Part shown: piece after piece, positions 43,593 through 52,109 of the stretch
Layout of the letters: each line of letters opens with the position of its first letter
Position numbering within the stretch: the stretch's first letter is position 1
DNA from: an uncultured Devosia sp.
GTDB taxonomy: Bacteria > Pseudomonadota > Alphaproteobacteria > Rhizobiales > Devosiaceae
Length of the DNA: 64,000 nucleotides
Direction: 5' to 3'
NCBI RefSeq assembly: GCF_946479885.1
Contig: NZ_CAMLHM010000008.1
Location: 1-64,000 of the forward strand
Made by a program: the position numbers and the translations under genes
The notes under the pieces: model-generated
The model's input: only the letters and a program-made list of their open reading frames with translations
Database searches by the model: none
Told to the model about the DNA's origin: nothing

Positions 43593-45935
43593 ATGCCCGG
43601 CAAAGCCCACAATATCGACCGCCCGTCCGCCGGAGCAATCACCAGCCAGTTCGGCCGGTCGCAACCGGCGCCGGACTACCTCAAGGGCCTCAATGACGAA
43701 CAGCGCGATGCGGTCCTCAGCACGGAAGGCCCGTTGTTGGTGCTGGCCGGCGCCGGCACCGGCAAGACCCGCGTGCTGACAACCCGCATCGCCCATATCA
43801 TCAATTCCAAACTGGCCTGGCCGTCCGAAATTCTTGCGGTGACCTTCACCAACAAGGCGGCCCGCGAAATGAAGGAGCGCATCGAAAAGTCGGTGCCGCG
43901 CCTGGACTCAATGCCCTGGATGGGCACGTTCCACTCCATCGGTGCGCGCATCCTGCGTCGCCATGCCGAACTGGTCGACCTCAAATCCGACTTCACCATT
44001 CTCGACACCGACGACCAGATCCGCCTGATCAAGCAGTTGCTCGACGCCGAGAATATCGACGAAAAGCGCTGGCCCGCCCGTCAATTCGCCGGGATGATGG
44101 ACACCTGGAAGAACCGGGGCCTCTTGCCCAAGGACGTCTCGCCAGCCGATAGCGGCTCCTATGCCAATGGCCGCGGCGCCAAGCTCTATGCCGATTACCA
44201 GGCACGGCTGAAGGTGCTCAACGCCGCCGATTTCGGCGATCTGCTGCTCGAAAATATCCGCCTGTTCCGCGAATATCCTGACGTGCTGGCCGACTATCAC
44301 CGCCGCTTCAAATACATGCTGGTGGACGAATATCAGGACAGCAACGTCGCCCAGTATCTCTGGCTGCGACTGCTGGCTCAGGGCAAACCGGCCAGCGAAG
44401 CCAATATCTGCGTCGTCGGCGATGACGACCAATCCATCTACGGCTGGCGCGGCGCCGAAGTGGACAACATCCTGCGCTTCGAAAAGGACTTCCCCGGCGC
44501 CAAGGTCATCAAGCTTGAGCGCAACTACCGCTCCACTGGCAACATCCTCAAGGCGGCCTCCGCCGTTATCGCCGTCAATGAAGATCGCCTGGGCAAGACG
44601 CTGCACAACGATTCCGTCGCCCCCGGCGAGCTGCTGTCGGTCACCTCGCTGTGGGACAGCGAGGAAGAGGCGCGCACCGTCGGCGAGGAGATCGAGGATT
44701 ACCAGCGGGCGGGCGAAACGCTCAACTCCATGGCCATTCTCGTCCGCGCCTCGCACCAGATGCGCTCCTTCGAAGAACGTTTCATCACGCTGGGGCTGAA
44801 TTATCGCGTCATCGGCGGCCCGCGCTTCTACGAGCGCAAGGAAATCCGCGACGCCATCGCCTATCTGCGGGTGGTGTCCAATCCGTCAGATGCTCTGAGC
44901 TTCGAGCGCATCGTCAACACCCCCAAGCGCGGGCTGGGCGACAGCACCATCCAGATTCTCCACAACACGTCTCGATCGGCCGGCGTCTCGCTGCTGGCCG
45001 CCACGCGCATGCTGCTGGAAACCGAAGACCTCAAGCCCAAGCAGCGTACCACCCTGCGCGAGTTGGTAGGCCAGTTCGACAACTGGTCGAGCCGCCTGCA
45101 ATCCCTGCCCCATTACGAACTCGCCGAGCAGATCCTCGACGAGAGCGGCTACACGGCCATGTGGCAGGCCGACAAATCCCCGGACTCGCCGGGGCGCCTC
45201 GAAAACCTCAAGGAACTCGTGCGCTCGATGGAAGAGTTCGAGACGCTGGGCGGCTTTCTCGAACACATCTCGCTGGTGATGGATCGCGACACGGCCGAGG
45301 CCGAAGACGCCGTCTCCATCATGACGCTGCATTCAGCCAAGGGGCTGGAATTCGACACCGTCTTCCTGCCCGGCTGGGAGGAAGGCCTGTTCCCCAGCCA
45401 GCGCACCATGGACGAGAGTGGCCGTGCCGGCCTCGAGGAAGAACGGCGCCTGGCCTATGTCGGCATCACCCGCGCCCGCAAGCGCGCCCGCCTGTCGGTG
45501 GCGCAGAACCGCCGCATCAATGGCCTCTGGCAGTCCGCCATTCCCAGCCGCTTCCTCGACGAGCTCCCGGCCGATGCCGTCGAGGTCAAGGATACCGGCT
45601 CGTCCTATGGTGGCTACGGCTATGGCGGTGGCGCCACCTCGCGCTTCAACAAGGCCGACCCGTTCGAGAGCGTCTACGAAACGCCCGGCTGGCAGCGCGC
45701 TCGCGCCCAGCAGTCGAGCCGCAAGAGCGCCGGCCCCCTGACCATCGAGGGCGACCTCGTCGCCCGCTCGGTCGACCTGGGCAATGACCGCTCCGCCTTC
45801 AGCCTCGGCGAACGCGTCTTCCACCTCAAATTCGGCTACGGCGCCATCGTCGATATCGAGGGCAACAAGCTCAGCATCGAATTCGAAAAAGCCGGTCGCA
45901 AGAAGGTGCTGGAGAGCTTTATCAAGAAGGGGTGA
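43593..45935 (+). CDS. uvrD: UvrD/PcrA-type ATP-dependent DNA helicase
   Basis: 780 residues. Superfamily 1A helicase: Walker A AGAGTGKT at 52-59, motif Ia AVTFTNKAAREM, DEYQDSN (motif II), DDDQSIYGWRGA (motif III), ERNYRST (motif IV), then VSIMTLHSAKGLEF and VGITRARKR. It unwinds DNA 3'-5' in nucleotide excision and mismatch repair. The C-terminal Tudor-like end (FSLGERVFHLKFGYGAIV) is intact. Its last 172 bp are repeated 1249 bp downstream. The convergent SIR2-like gene ends 1 bp after its stop. Confidence 0.96.
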   Translation: MPGKAHNIDRPSAGAITSQFGRSQPAPDYLKGLNDEQRDAVLSTEGPLLVLAGAGTGKTRVLTTRIAHIINSKLAWPSEILAVTFTNKAAREMKERIEKSVPRLDSMPWMGTFHSIGARILRRHAELVDLKSDFTILDTDDQIRLIKQLLDAENIDEKRWPARQFAGMMDTWKNRGLLPKDVSPADSGSYANGRGAKLYADYQARLKVLNAADFGDLLLENIRLFREYPDVLADYHRRFKYMLVDEYQDSNVAQYLWLRLLAQGKPASEANICVVGDDDQSIYGWRGAEVDNILRFEKDFPGAKVIKLERNYRSTGNILKAASAVIAVNEDRLGKTLHNDSVAPGELLSVTSLWDSEEEARTVGEEIEDYQRAGETLNSMAILVRASHQMRSFEERFITLGLNYRVIGGPRFYERKEIRDAIAYLRVVSNPSDALSFERIVNTPKRGLGDSTIQILHNTSRSAGVSLLAATRMLLETEDLKPKQRTTLRELVGQFDNWSSRLQSLPHYELAEQILDESGYTAMWQADKSPDSPGRLENLKELVRSMEEFETLGGFLEHISLVMDRDTAEAEDAVSIMTLHSAKGLEFDTVFLPGWEEGLFPSQRTMDESGRAGLEEERRLAYVGITRARKRARLSVAQNRRINGLWQSAIPSRFLDELPADAVEVKDTGSSYGGYGYGGGATSRFNKADPFESVYETPGWQRARAQQSSRKSAGPLTIEGDLVARSVDLGNDRSAFSLGERVFHLKFGYGAIVDIEGNKLSIEFEKAGRKKVLESFIKKG
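45764..45935 (+). repeat. 172-bp direct repeat, left copy (3' end of uvrD)
   Basis: Identical to 47013-47184 at 171 of 172 positions (C at 45788, T in the other copy, a silent change). It covers the last 57 codons and stop of uvrD. Similarity stops sharply on both sides, which marks the edges of an inserted or duplicated unit of 1249 bp. Confidence 0.95.
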
Positions 45936-45936
45936 G

Positions 45937-46947
45937 TCAGTTTTCCAGAAACCAGGGCTCGGCCGACCTATAGTGTCGCACTTTGCGCTCGAACAACCGC
46001 TCAGCTGCATGAGCAACTTCGTCAGACGGATTTATCACGTCAATTACGTCACAGCCGGCACCCCAAGAACGGTATATCTCCATTAGATCAATGTCACTCA
46101 TGGTAAGACCAGTACCCCACAACACCAACTGAGTGGGCATTCGGAGTCTTGCGGGGGCCAGGATCATCGCGGAAATGGGGTGCTCACTGTATGATTTGTG
46201 CAAGCGTGGCGGCATGAGACCAGAGTAACCTTTGAAGCCCGGGGGTTGTGGCTGCCCCAACCAATCTGGCGGGCCAAAGGCAAATCCCACGTCGTTGGCG
46301 ATCATGTTCAGAGAGCCGTGCGGCTTGCATATCGCGATCTGATGCGGACCAACTACATTGGGCAGATAACTGATCGGCGTCCCATTCTGGGATAGGGCGA
46401 TCTCGCATAAGGTGTCGTAGTTCAAGTTCAGAAGCATGTCCCCGCCCCGGAGCTTGCTCATCATTACCCTGGTTAGTGGCAAGTCCTTGAAGCCGATACC
46501 GTTTTCAAAGAAGGCCTGAGAAATCAGGACGCTCAGCGGGTCACCAAGGCCGTGGTATTGGAGGTTCTCCCAATATGCCGGTGCGGAGTCGCCAACCGAA
46601 ACGCTATCAGTCGCAGCAAAATTCAGCATTAACCCGTAAATGAAGCCCGGTGGCGCAACATCGGGGACCTTAATCTTGACGTTTCTGTTATTCCAAGCGA
46701 ACTCCAAAAAGCTCTCAATATCGGCCTTTTGCACCAACTCAAGCTCATAGAATTTCTCTCTCGGATCCCTGCCCAAATCCGAAACTCCCCTCATTTTGAG
46801 GTACCTCTCCAGAAGAGGATACGGGGAATAGTTGGACCACATTTTTCGAGCGAAGTTGCTCATTAGCGGCGGGCAGAGCTCATCTGGCGTGCCCAACTCC
46901 TTTGCCTGGGCCAACGACGCACCAGCACCAACAACCATGTGTCTCAA
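45937..46947 (-). CDS. SIR2-like domain protein, candidate phage-defence NADase
   Basis: 336 residues from TTG at 46947 (GAGAGG eight bases upstream), or 333 from ATG 46938. Motifs of bacterial SIR2-like NAD-binding domains: N-terminal VVGAGASLA, LNLNYDTLCE (N176 and D178; the Asn is a catalytic candidate), CKPHGSLN with H210 as the probable catalytic His, and WGTGLTMSDIDL near the C-terminus. In such defence proteins the domain destroys NAD+ on infection. No partner domain is fused; residues 30-110 may be a sensing insertion. Flanked by the uvrD repeats. Defence is inferred from the family. Confidence 0.72.
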   Translation of the reverse strand: MRHMVVGAGASLAQAKELGTPDELCPPLMSNFARKMWSNYSPYPLLERYLKMRGVSDLGRDPREKFYELELVQKADIESFLEFAWNNRNVKIKVPDVAPPGFIYGLMLNFAATDSVSVGDSAPAYWENLQYHGLGDPLSVLISQAFFENGIGFKDLPLTRVMMSKLRGGDMLLNLNYDTLCEIALSQNGTPISYLPNVVGPHQIAICKPHGSLNMIANDVGFAFGPPDWLGQPQPPGFKGYSGLMPPRLHKSYSEHPISAMILAPARLRMPTQLVLWGTGLTMSDIDLMEIYRSWGAGCDVIDVINPSDEVAHAAERLFERKVRHYRSAEPWFLEN

Positions 46948-47012
46948 ATCACCCGCCTCTCTTTGGAGCTATCGTGCAAGCTTAGCCCACCAGCACGATG
47001 GATTTAAGGAAA

Positions 47013-47184
47013 CCGCTCGGTCGACCTGGGCAATGATCGCTCCGCCTTCAGCCTCGGCGAACGCGTCTTCCACCTCAAATTCGGCTACGGCGCCATCGTC
47101 GATATCGAGGGCAACAAGCTCAGCATCGAATTCGAAAAAGCCGGTCGCAAGAAGGTGCTGGAGAGCTTTATCAAGAAGGGGTGA
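47013..47184 (+). repeat. 172-bp direct repeat, right copy (orphan uvrD 3' end)
   Basis: Copy of 45764-45935, starting inside a codon at ccgctcgg and ending at the same TGA. It has no promoter or start of its own and is not a gene. It is preceded by the SIR2 upstream region and followed by the EF-hand gene's upstream region. Confidence 0.95.
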
Positions 47185-47351
47185 CGCCCTCCGCCGGGTC
47201 CATTCTTGCCGGAGGTCGGCAGGTCCTGCCCAGTTACCATCCTGGTTGGGCTGCGCGATCACCACGGCACCCCGGTTTTCCTCAGAATTTCCGAGGAGGT
47301 GCACTGGCACGAGCATTGCATGCTGCCCGGCTGGACAAGCTGGAGGCGGGC

Positions 47352-48104
47352 ATGACGATCGGAAGCGTGGGCGGCGGATTTCGCACCGGACTGCTGGAGC
47401 GACTATTTGCTCGGGCCGACAGCGATCAAAATCAATCTGTTGGCGCCGATGAGCTTGCCGGTCTCATGTCCGGCGACGATGCATCGACAAGGGCTCGTGC
47501 CATCCTCTCCGCCCGTGACGCTGATGGCAACGACCAACTGACATTGGCCGAGCTGACCGGCGGCAATCTCACGCCCGAAACCCTGTCCGGCCTTCTGTCC
47601 GTTCAGGAATATGCAGCCGCGGACCGGGCCAGCCGCGCAGCCGATGACCGCAAGGCGGCGGACGCGTTCTTTACCAGCGCCGACATCGACGGCAACGGCC
47701 AGCTCAGCAAGGATGAATTTGACGCTGAGCGTGCGCTTCGGATGACGCAGAGCCTCGATTCCGGCGAGCCTGCGCCGCAGCATCTGTTCGCCGTCCTGCC
47801 CGGCGCCCTCGATGACAAGCAGATCACCCGGGACGAGCTCATGGTCGGCCGGCGCCTCATCGACGTGGCCAAGCCAGTCTCGGTCGATGACCCCAACCTC
47901 GACCCTGAGCTCGCCGAACGCCTGAAACAGCTCTTGCCACCGCAAGGTGAAGCCGAAGCGCCCCCGCCTCCGCCGCCCGAGTTGAGCACCGTGATGGGCA
48001 ATGCCGTTAGAAGCACGGAACTAACCCAGGCGCTGATCGCCCGGCTGATCCGGCAGCTCGAACAGGCACATCCGGCTACACCGGTTCAAGACCTGACGGC
48101 CTGA
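47352..48104 (+). CDS. EF-hand calcium-binding protein
   Basis: 250 residues from ATG at 47352 (GGAGG upstream). Three canonical 12-residue EF-hand loops: D23-E34 (DSDQNQSVGADE), D56-E67 (DADGNDQLTLAE) and D111-E122 (DIDGNGQLSKDE); a fourth (about 154-162, LDDKQITRDE) is degenerate. A Pro-rich stretch follows near residue 205. No signal peptide is apparent, so it may be a cytosolic calcium sensor, although related rhizobial proteins are often exported. It lies between the uvrD repeat and a hairpin and is convergent to the KAP gene. Confidence 0.85.
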   Translation: MTIGSVGGGFRTGLLERLFARADSDQNQSVGADELAGLMSGDDASTRARAILSARDADGNDQLTLAELTGGNLTPETLSGLLSVQEYAAADRASRAADDRKAADAFFTSADIDGNGQLSKDEFDAERALRMTQSLDSGEPAPQHLFAVLPGALDDKQITRDELMVGRRLIDVAKPVSVDDPNLDPELAERLKQLLPPQGEAEAPPPPPPELSTVMGNAVRSTELTQALIARLIRQLEQAHPATPVQDLTA

Positions 48105-48107
48105 TCA

Positions 48108-48133
48108 GGGAGGGGCGATCCCCTCGGCCTCCC
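48108..48133 (+). terminator. Hairpin after the EF-hand gene
   Basis: GC-rich inverted sequences just after the stop codon: gggagg at 48108-48113 with cctccc at 48128-48133, and an alternative inner stem agggg/cccct. No T-run, so termination is uncertain. Confidence 0.45.
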
Positions 48134-48188
48134 GCTCCGCGAACACCTCCAAGAAAGCGTAAGGCCAGACCCGTCAAATGTTGAGGTG

Positions 48189-49610
48189 TCAATTAGCTGT
48201 CGTGAACAACCGACCGACTTGCCTAACCCTTTGGGGGTAAGCTTCAACACTAAACTTGGTGCCGCTAGTTCCTTCAAGAAGTCGGCTAGCAATCCAAGCC
48301 TCACGGCCAAAGGCGGGGTTGCTTTGCGCCAACGACCGTACGCCGTTGCCCACATAGCCTGCTGCCAATTTTAGCATAGTTAGGATGTGAACCCGTTCTT
48401 GCGTGTTGTTCTGCGCTAGAAAGGCTCCCCCATACCAACCATCGTATCGCAGCCGATCCGCAAGTCGAACACTTGCGTCAGCCAGCGTTCGGAATTCTAG
48501 CCTCAACTGCTGCGCGCATACTAGCGGGATGAGTATTGGATAGATCGGCCGCTCATTGTTCGGCCAAGTCGAGATAATTGCATTAAGCAGTGACGTACAC
48601 TGGGCCATATCGCGGGCGCTCATGTCGAAGGCCGTGTAAATCGCATTAAGGTATTCTGGAACCAAAACAGTCGGCATAACCGTGGCGTCTTTCAGCCGCG
48701 GATAGCTTTCCAGCAATCCGAGCACGAAGCGGTTTCGCTGCGGCTCTGCGAGGCTATAGGTTAGGTCGAAGAACCGATGCAGATATCGCTCGCTATCGAA
48801 CCCTGTGCCATAAACCGCTCGGATAGAGTGTTTCAGCTGGTCGGTGTTGGTAGCCACAATGAAGACGACGTCCTTGATTTGAAACAGATGTTTGATGCGT
48901 TCAAGCATAGCGACAGCGTACGATGGCCTGCATCTGTCCAATTCATCAATCAGGACGAACATCGGCATAGGACGCTCTCCGCCGGCTAAGGCTACTACCG
49001 CCGCGAGATCGAGCCTAAAATTAGCTATTGACGCCAACGTCTGCCGGAATTCGTCCAGAGCTTGTTGGGCGAACTTGTCTATCAATGTGTCGATGGCCTT
49101 TCGCGCGCCTTCGGAAACAGCATCGTCAATCACGCTTTCGGCCTGGTCCCCGAGATCCCCCTGGACTAGGTCAGCCACAGCATCAGCGGTTCCGGGCAGG
49201 AATTTGTTCGCCAAGCCGCGCAAGAGTCCCCCACCAGCGGCCATTAGGATCGGACCGACGTTCTCTTTGGCCGCCTGCCATTTGCTGCCCGTCTCGCCTC
49301 TCGCAAGATGTGGCTGAAGCGCTTGCTCGAGGGCGGCCATTACCGGCACCAGTGGGTCTGATGCGAAGTCACTGGCCCATGCATCGATTTTGGCAACGAC
49401 ATGCCCACCCGCAGAGAGCTGCTTCGCCAAGTGCTCTAATAGGAAGGACTTCCCGTAGCCCCAATCGGCATCGAGGTTAAGTACGAGCGTGAAGTCTTTC
49501 TCAAGCGCGATGGCATCCTCGCGTTGAGCCCTAACGAAATCAATGAGGAACTGGCCCTCGGCTTTTCTCCCGAGAGTGTCCCCATCCCATGCGCCCTCCG
49601 TTTCGGTCAT
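48189..49610 (-). CDS. KAP family P-loop NTPase
   Basis: 473 residues. Walker A at 46-55 (LDADWGYGKS), Walker B at 219-227 (VLIDELDRC), a sensor-like IVATNTDQL at 251-259 and GFDSERYLHRFFDL. These fit the KAP ATPases. Between Walker A and B lies a ~65-residue Gly/Ala-rich hydrophobic insertion (ILMAAGGGLLRGLANKFLPG and on), at the place where KAP proteins have membrane helices. Many KAP genes travel in defence islands or act at membranes. It is less GC-rich than the neighbouring core genes and stands alone on its strand; its RBS GGAGGGGCG precedes ATG 49610. Confidence 0.85.
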   Translation of the reverse strand: MTETEGAWDGDTLGRKAEGQFLIDFVRAQREDAIALEKDFTLVLNLDADWGYGKSFLLEHLAKQLSAGGHVVAKIDAWASDFASDPLVPVMAALEQALQPHLARGETGSKWQAAKENVGPILMAAGGGLLRGLANKFLPGTADAVADLVQGDLGDQAESVIDDAVSEGARKAIDTLIDKFAQQALDEFRQTLASIANFRLDLAAVVALAGGERPMPMFVLIDELDRCRPSYAVAMLERIKHLFQIKDVVFIVATNTDQLKHSIRAVYGTGFDSERYLHRFFDLTYSLAEPQRNRFVLGLLESYPRLKDATVMPTVLVPEYLNAIYTAFDMSARDMAQCTSLLNAIISTWPNNERPIYPILIPLVCAQQLRLEFRTLADASVRLADRLRYDGWYGGAFLAQNNTQERVHILTMLKLAAGYVGNGVRSLAQSNPAFGREAWIASRLLEGTSGTKFSVEAYPQRVRQVGRLFTTAN

Positions 49611-49655
49611 CGCCCCTCCAAATCCCTGCCGACATCGCAGGGCGATCGCTCCACC

Positions 49656-50081
49656 TTAACCAGGAAACCGCTTCCCCAGTTCCGCGATATAGGCCCTGGC
49701 CAGCCGCTCGAACGTTTCGGCGTCCAGCGCGATCGTCTGTCCGGGCGCGATCCCCGCCACGGCCTTCTCGGCCTTGTATTTGATCGTCTTGTTCTCCCTC
49801 AGCACGCCATCATGCTCCATGATGGAATCGCTCAGCATCCGCACTTCGTTGAGCGGATTGCCGTCCTTGCCTTCGGCGCCGCGCATGCGGTGCATGAAGT
49901 GATGGTCCAGCGCCAGCAACATGGAATTGAAGTGGCCCGGCGCGAAGGCGGCCAGGGCCGCTTCGGCCTTGGCATTGCCCTTCACCGCTGCGGCCAGCGC
50001 CGCATAGGCTGCGAGTTGCTCTTCGAGCTTGGCGGCGGTGAGTTGCACATAGACTTCGGGGTAACTGGTAACGGCAAGCAT
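49656..50081 (-). CDS. Conserved hypothetical protein
   Basis: 141 residues, predicted all-alpha. LTAAKLEEQLAAYAALAAAVKG and FNSMLLALDHHFMHRM are its main helices; the last third contains KTIKYKAEKAVAGIAPGQTI. No signal peptide or membrane segment is seen. I do not recognise a named family. It is followed on the same strand by the KAP gene only after an inserted segment, and it probably belongs to the core chromosome. Confidence 0.75.
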   Translation of the reverse strand: MLAVTSYPEVYVQLTAAKLEEQLAAYAALAAAVKGNAKAEAALAAFAPGHFNSMLLALDHHFMHRMRGAEGKDGNPLNEVRMLSDSIMEHDGVLRENKTIKYKAEKAVAGIAPGQTIALDAETFERLARAYIAELGKRFPG

Positions 50082-50185
50082 GGTGGTTGATCCTCATCCC
50101 GCAGCCGGATAGTCCGGCCCTCGATCGCATGTCGCCCCGTCGGCCGGGGTTTCGACAATTCCGCCGAGAATTTTCCTGGGGCCCG

Positions 50186-51016
50186 TCAGGCCGCCTTGGT
50201 CGCCCGCACCATGCCCGTCACCTTGGGCATGACAATCGTGCCGCCACCGGCCTCCAGCGCCGCCTCGACCAGTTCCACCAGCCGCGCGACCGCGGCGTCG
50301 TCGGCATCGTCGCCGGGCGGGAAAGAGGTCAGCGCCAGTACGATGTCTTCGGTGCTGGTCACAGCCAGTTCGCCGGGCACCTCGAAGACCTGCACATCCC
50401 CGAACTGTTCGGCCACCAACTGTTCGGCCTTGCGCAGCCCGAACACATCTGCCGCCGGATCGCTGGCTTTACCGCCGAATGCCGAGGCACCCAGGGTATA
50501 GAACGGCCCCATATTGCCTTCGAGATTGGTGGTCACGGCAAGAATGCCGCCCGGCCGCAGCACGCGCTTGAACTCGCCCAGCGCCACGCGCGCATCAGGC
50601 ACGTGATAGAGCATGTGGCAGGCCAGCACGGCGTCAAAACTCGCATCGGCAAACGGCAGTTTGCTGGCATCGGCGACGACGCCCTCGACCTTGGCATAGC
50701 GCCCCGCGGCTTCCGCGGCCTTCACCGCATCGGCGACCATGCCGGGCGAAAAATCCGCCAGGGTCAATGCCAGGCCAGACGGAAACACGTCCTTGCCCTG
50801 CGCCCACAGCCAGCCCGGACCACAGCCGATATCGAGCACCGCTGCGCCCGTCGGCAGATTGGCATGACCGGCAATCCACTCGAACCAGTTGCCGCCACCG
50901 CCCCGGCCATAGCGGCTATGCAGGTTCGCCCGCGCCTCGAGCTTCTTGCTGTCGCGATACTGGCGCGAGAGCAGATAGCCACTATCTAGATCAGGTCCGA
51001 CAGACGAATTGCTCAT
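50186..51016 (-). CDS. Class I SAM-dependent methyltransferase
   Basis: 276 residues. The SAM-binding motif I is [12 protein letters not shown] (about 60-71); motif II region is [10 protein letters not shown] and motif [17 protein letters not shown], with [10 protein letters not shown] as post-motif III. This pattern is the UbiE/COQ5-like methyltransferase 11 class. The acceptor molecule is not evident. A short N-terminal region with [14 protein letters not shown] precedes it. Single gene, divergent from the UPF0145 gene. Confidence 0.9.
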   Translation of the reverse strand: MSNSSVGPDLDSGYLLSRQYRDSKKLEARANLHSRYGRGGGGNWFEWIAGHANLPTGAAVLDIGCGPGWLWAQGKDVFPSGLALTLADFSPGMVADAVKAAEAAGRYAKVEGVVADASKLPFADASFDAVLACHMLYHVPDARVALGEFKRVLRPGGILAVTTNLEGNMGPFYTLGASAFGGKASDPAADVFGLRKAEQLVAEQFGDVQVFEVPGELAVTSTEDIVLALTSFPPGDDADDAAVARLVELVEAALEAGGGTIVMPKVTGMVRATKAA

Positions 51017-51098
51017 GATCGCTCCCGCACGCTCTGGCGTCCGGCCCGAACGTGCCGCAATCTGCCGGCGACCTCAAGCATCTCAAAGGATAACCCCG

Positions 51099-51416
51099 AT
51101 GATCATCTCGACCACCCCGACCCTCGAAGGCCGTCCTGTCCGGGAATATCTGGGCATCGTCACCGGCGAAGTGATCGTCGGCGCCAATATCTTCAAGGAC
51201 CTGTTCGCCGGCATCCGCGATATCGTCGGCGGCCGCGCTGGCGCCTATGAAGGCGCCCTGCGCGATGCCCGGCGACAGGCCCATGACGAGCTGGCCTACG
51301 AGGCCGAGCGCCTGGGCGCCGATGCGGTCGTGGGTGTCGACCTCGACTACGAAGTCGTGGGCGCCAACGGGGCCATGCTGATGGTGTCGATCTCGGGCAC
51401 CGCGGTGAAGCTCTAG
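51099..51416 (+). CDS. YbjQ/UPF0145 heavy-metal-binding-like protein
   Basis: 105 residues from ATG at 51099. The UPF0145 pattern is clear: [21 protein letters not shown] in two parts, [36 protein letters not shown] and a final strand [13 protein letters not shown]. Family members form pentameric rings of unknown function. A single-gene unit divergent from the methyltransferase, convergent with the next small membrane gene. Confidence 0.92.
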   Translation: MIISTTPTLEGRPVREYLGIVTGEVIVGANIFKDLFAGIRDIVGGRAGAYEGALRDARRQAHDELAYEAERLGADAVVGVDLDYEVVGANGAMLMVSISGTAVKL

Positions 51417-51417
51417 C

Positions 51418-51657
51418 TCACATCCAGGCCGTACCGTCGCCCGTGGCGCAACCATGGGGCGGCAGGGCGCCGGCAAAGGTGGCCTGCAGCTTGTCGCAGC
51501 CCCACTTGCGGATCGGATCGGGCATGCGGCTGTTCAGCTCGATACCCACCTCGTCATAGGGGCTCTCGGTATTGCTGACATAGCGATACCAGGAGCCGCC
51601 GATGACCACGGCCAAGGCCACGACCACGATGACGACCAGACGTAGCAACCGACCCAT
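51418..51657 (-). CDS. Small single-pass or exported protein
   Basis: 79 residues. An N-terminal hydrophobic helix (VVIVVVALAVVIGGSWY) acts as a signal anchor; the exported part contains SPYDEVGIELNSRMP and two cysteines (WGCDK and HGCATG). The size, one helix and two-Cys tail are common in alphaproteobacteria. No function is known. Its stop is 2 bp from the stop of the convergent UPF0145 gene. Confidence 0.8.
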   Translation of the reverse strand: MGRLLRLVVIVVVALAVVIGGSWYRYVSNTESPYDEVGIELNSRMPDPIRKWGCDKLQATFAGALPPHGCATGDGTAWM

Positions 51658-51702
51658 TTGACGCTCCAGATTTCGGACATTGCTCTGTCAGTAGAGCGTC
51701 GC

Positions 51703-52002
51703 TCAGGACGGCGAAAGCCCAATTCCGCCAAGCGGTTCGGTTTCAAAGAACTCCGCGAAGCCGGCAATGACCGGTCGCGCCTTGGCGATCGTCGCCTGCA
51801 CATGCGGCAGTTGCAGCGAGGCGCCGTGGCTCGCCTTGTCGTTCCACACCTCGGTGATCCAGATGCCATCCTCGCTCTTGGGATCGCGGGCGATCACATA
51901 GCTGATGCAACCGGGCATGGGCGCATTGCCCTCCAGCATGATGACCAGCAGTTCCTCACGCTTGCCAGGCGCTGCCAGCATCCTGCCGATCAATCCATAC
52001 AT
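51703..52002 (-). CDS. Antibiotic biosynthesis monooxygenase (ABM)-domain protein
   Basis: 99 residues from ATG at 52002, one ABM/dimeric ferredoxin-like domain. Motifs YGLIGRMLAAPGKREELL and the MPGCISYVIARD segment, then WITEVWNDKASHGASL with the conserved Trp-His pattern. Such domains are cofactor-free quinol or polyketide monooxygenases, or heme oxygenase-like. Its substrate is unknown. It is divergent from prmA with about 107 bp between. Confidence 0.85.
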   Translation of the reverse strand: MYGLIGRMLAAPGKREELLVIMLEGNAPMPGCISYVIARDPKSEDGIWITEVWNDKASHGASLQLPHVQATIAKARPVIAGFAEFFETEPLGGIGLSPS

Positions 52003-52109
52003 CGCGAACTCCCCACCGAATCTACACCAGCCCACCCATGCGGGGATAAGTCAGATTGACCTCCGGCCGCACTTGGCGCAACTAGGCGCAGAACAAAGGA
52101 TTTTCTGCC

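Larger units (their letters stand above)
45936..47184. mobile_element. Probable inserted gene cassette carrying a SIR2-like gene
   Basis: A 1249-bp unit made of one SIR2-like gene (minus strand), ~65 bp of its upstream sequence and a second copy of the uvrD 3' end. Base composition is visibly less GC-rich than uvrD. The helicase gene stays complete, as with islands that integrate at gene 3' ends. No integrase, resolvase or transposase is present, so entry by homologous recombination or with help from another element is possible. RecA-type recombination between the repeats would remove it without a scar. Confidence 0.55.

Noticed and set aside
48109..49619. An 11-bp inverted repeat (ggaggggcgat / atcgcccctcc) bracketing the KAP gene
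   Set aside because: One arm lies in a GC-rich hairpin and the other is the ribosome-binding site and start codon of the KAP gene. Too short to be accepted as terminal inverted repeats.
47007..49672. Shared 11-mer aggaaaccgct at the right edge of the SIR2 cassette and near 49662
   Set aside because: The second occurrence is inside the coding end of the 141-residue protein; a chance match is likely in 64 kb.
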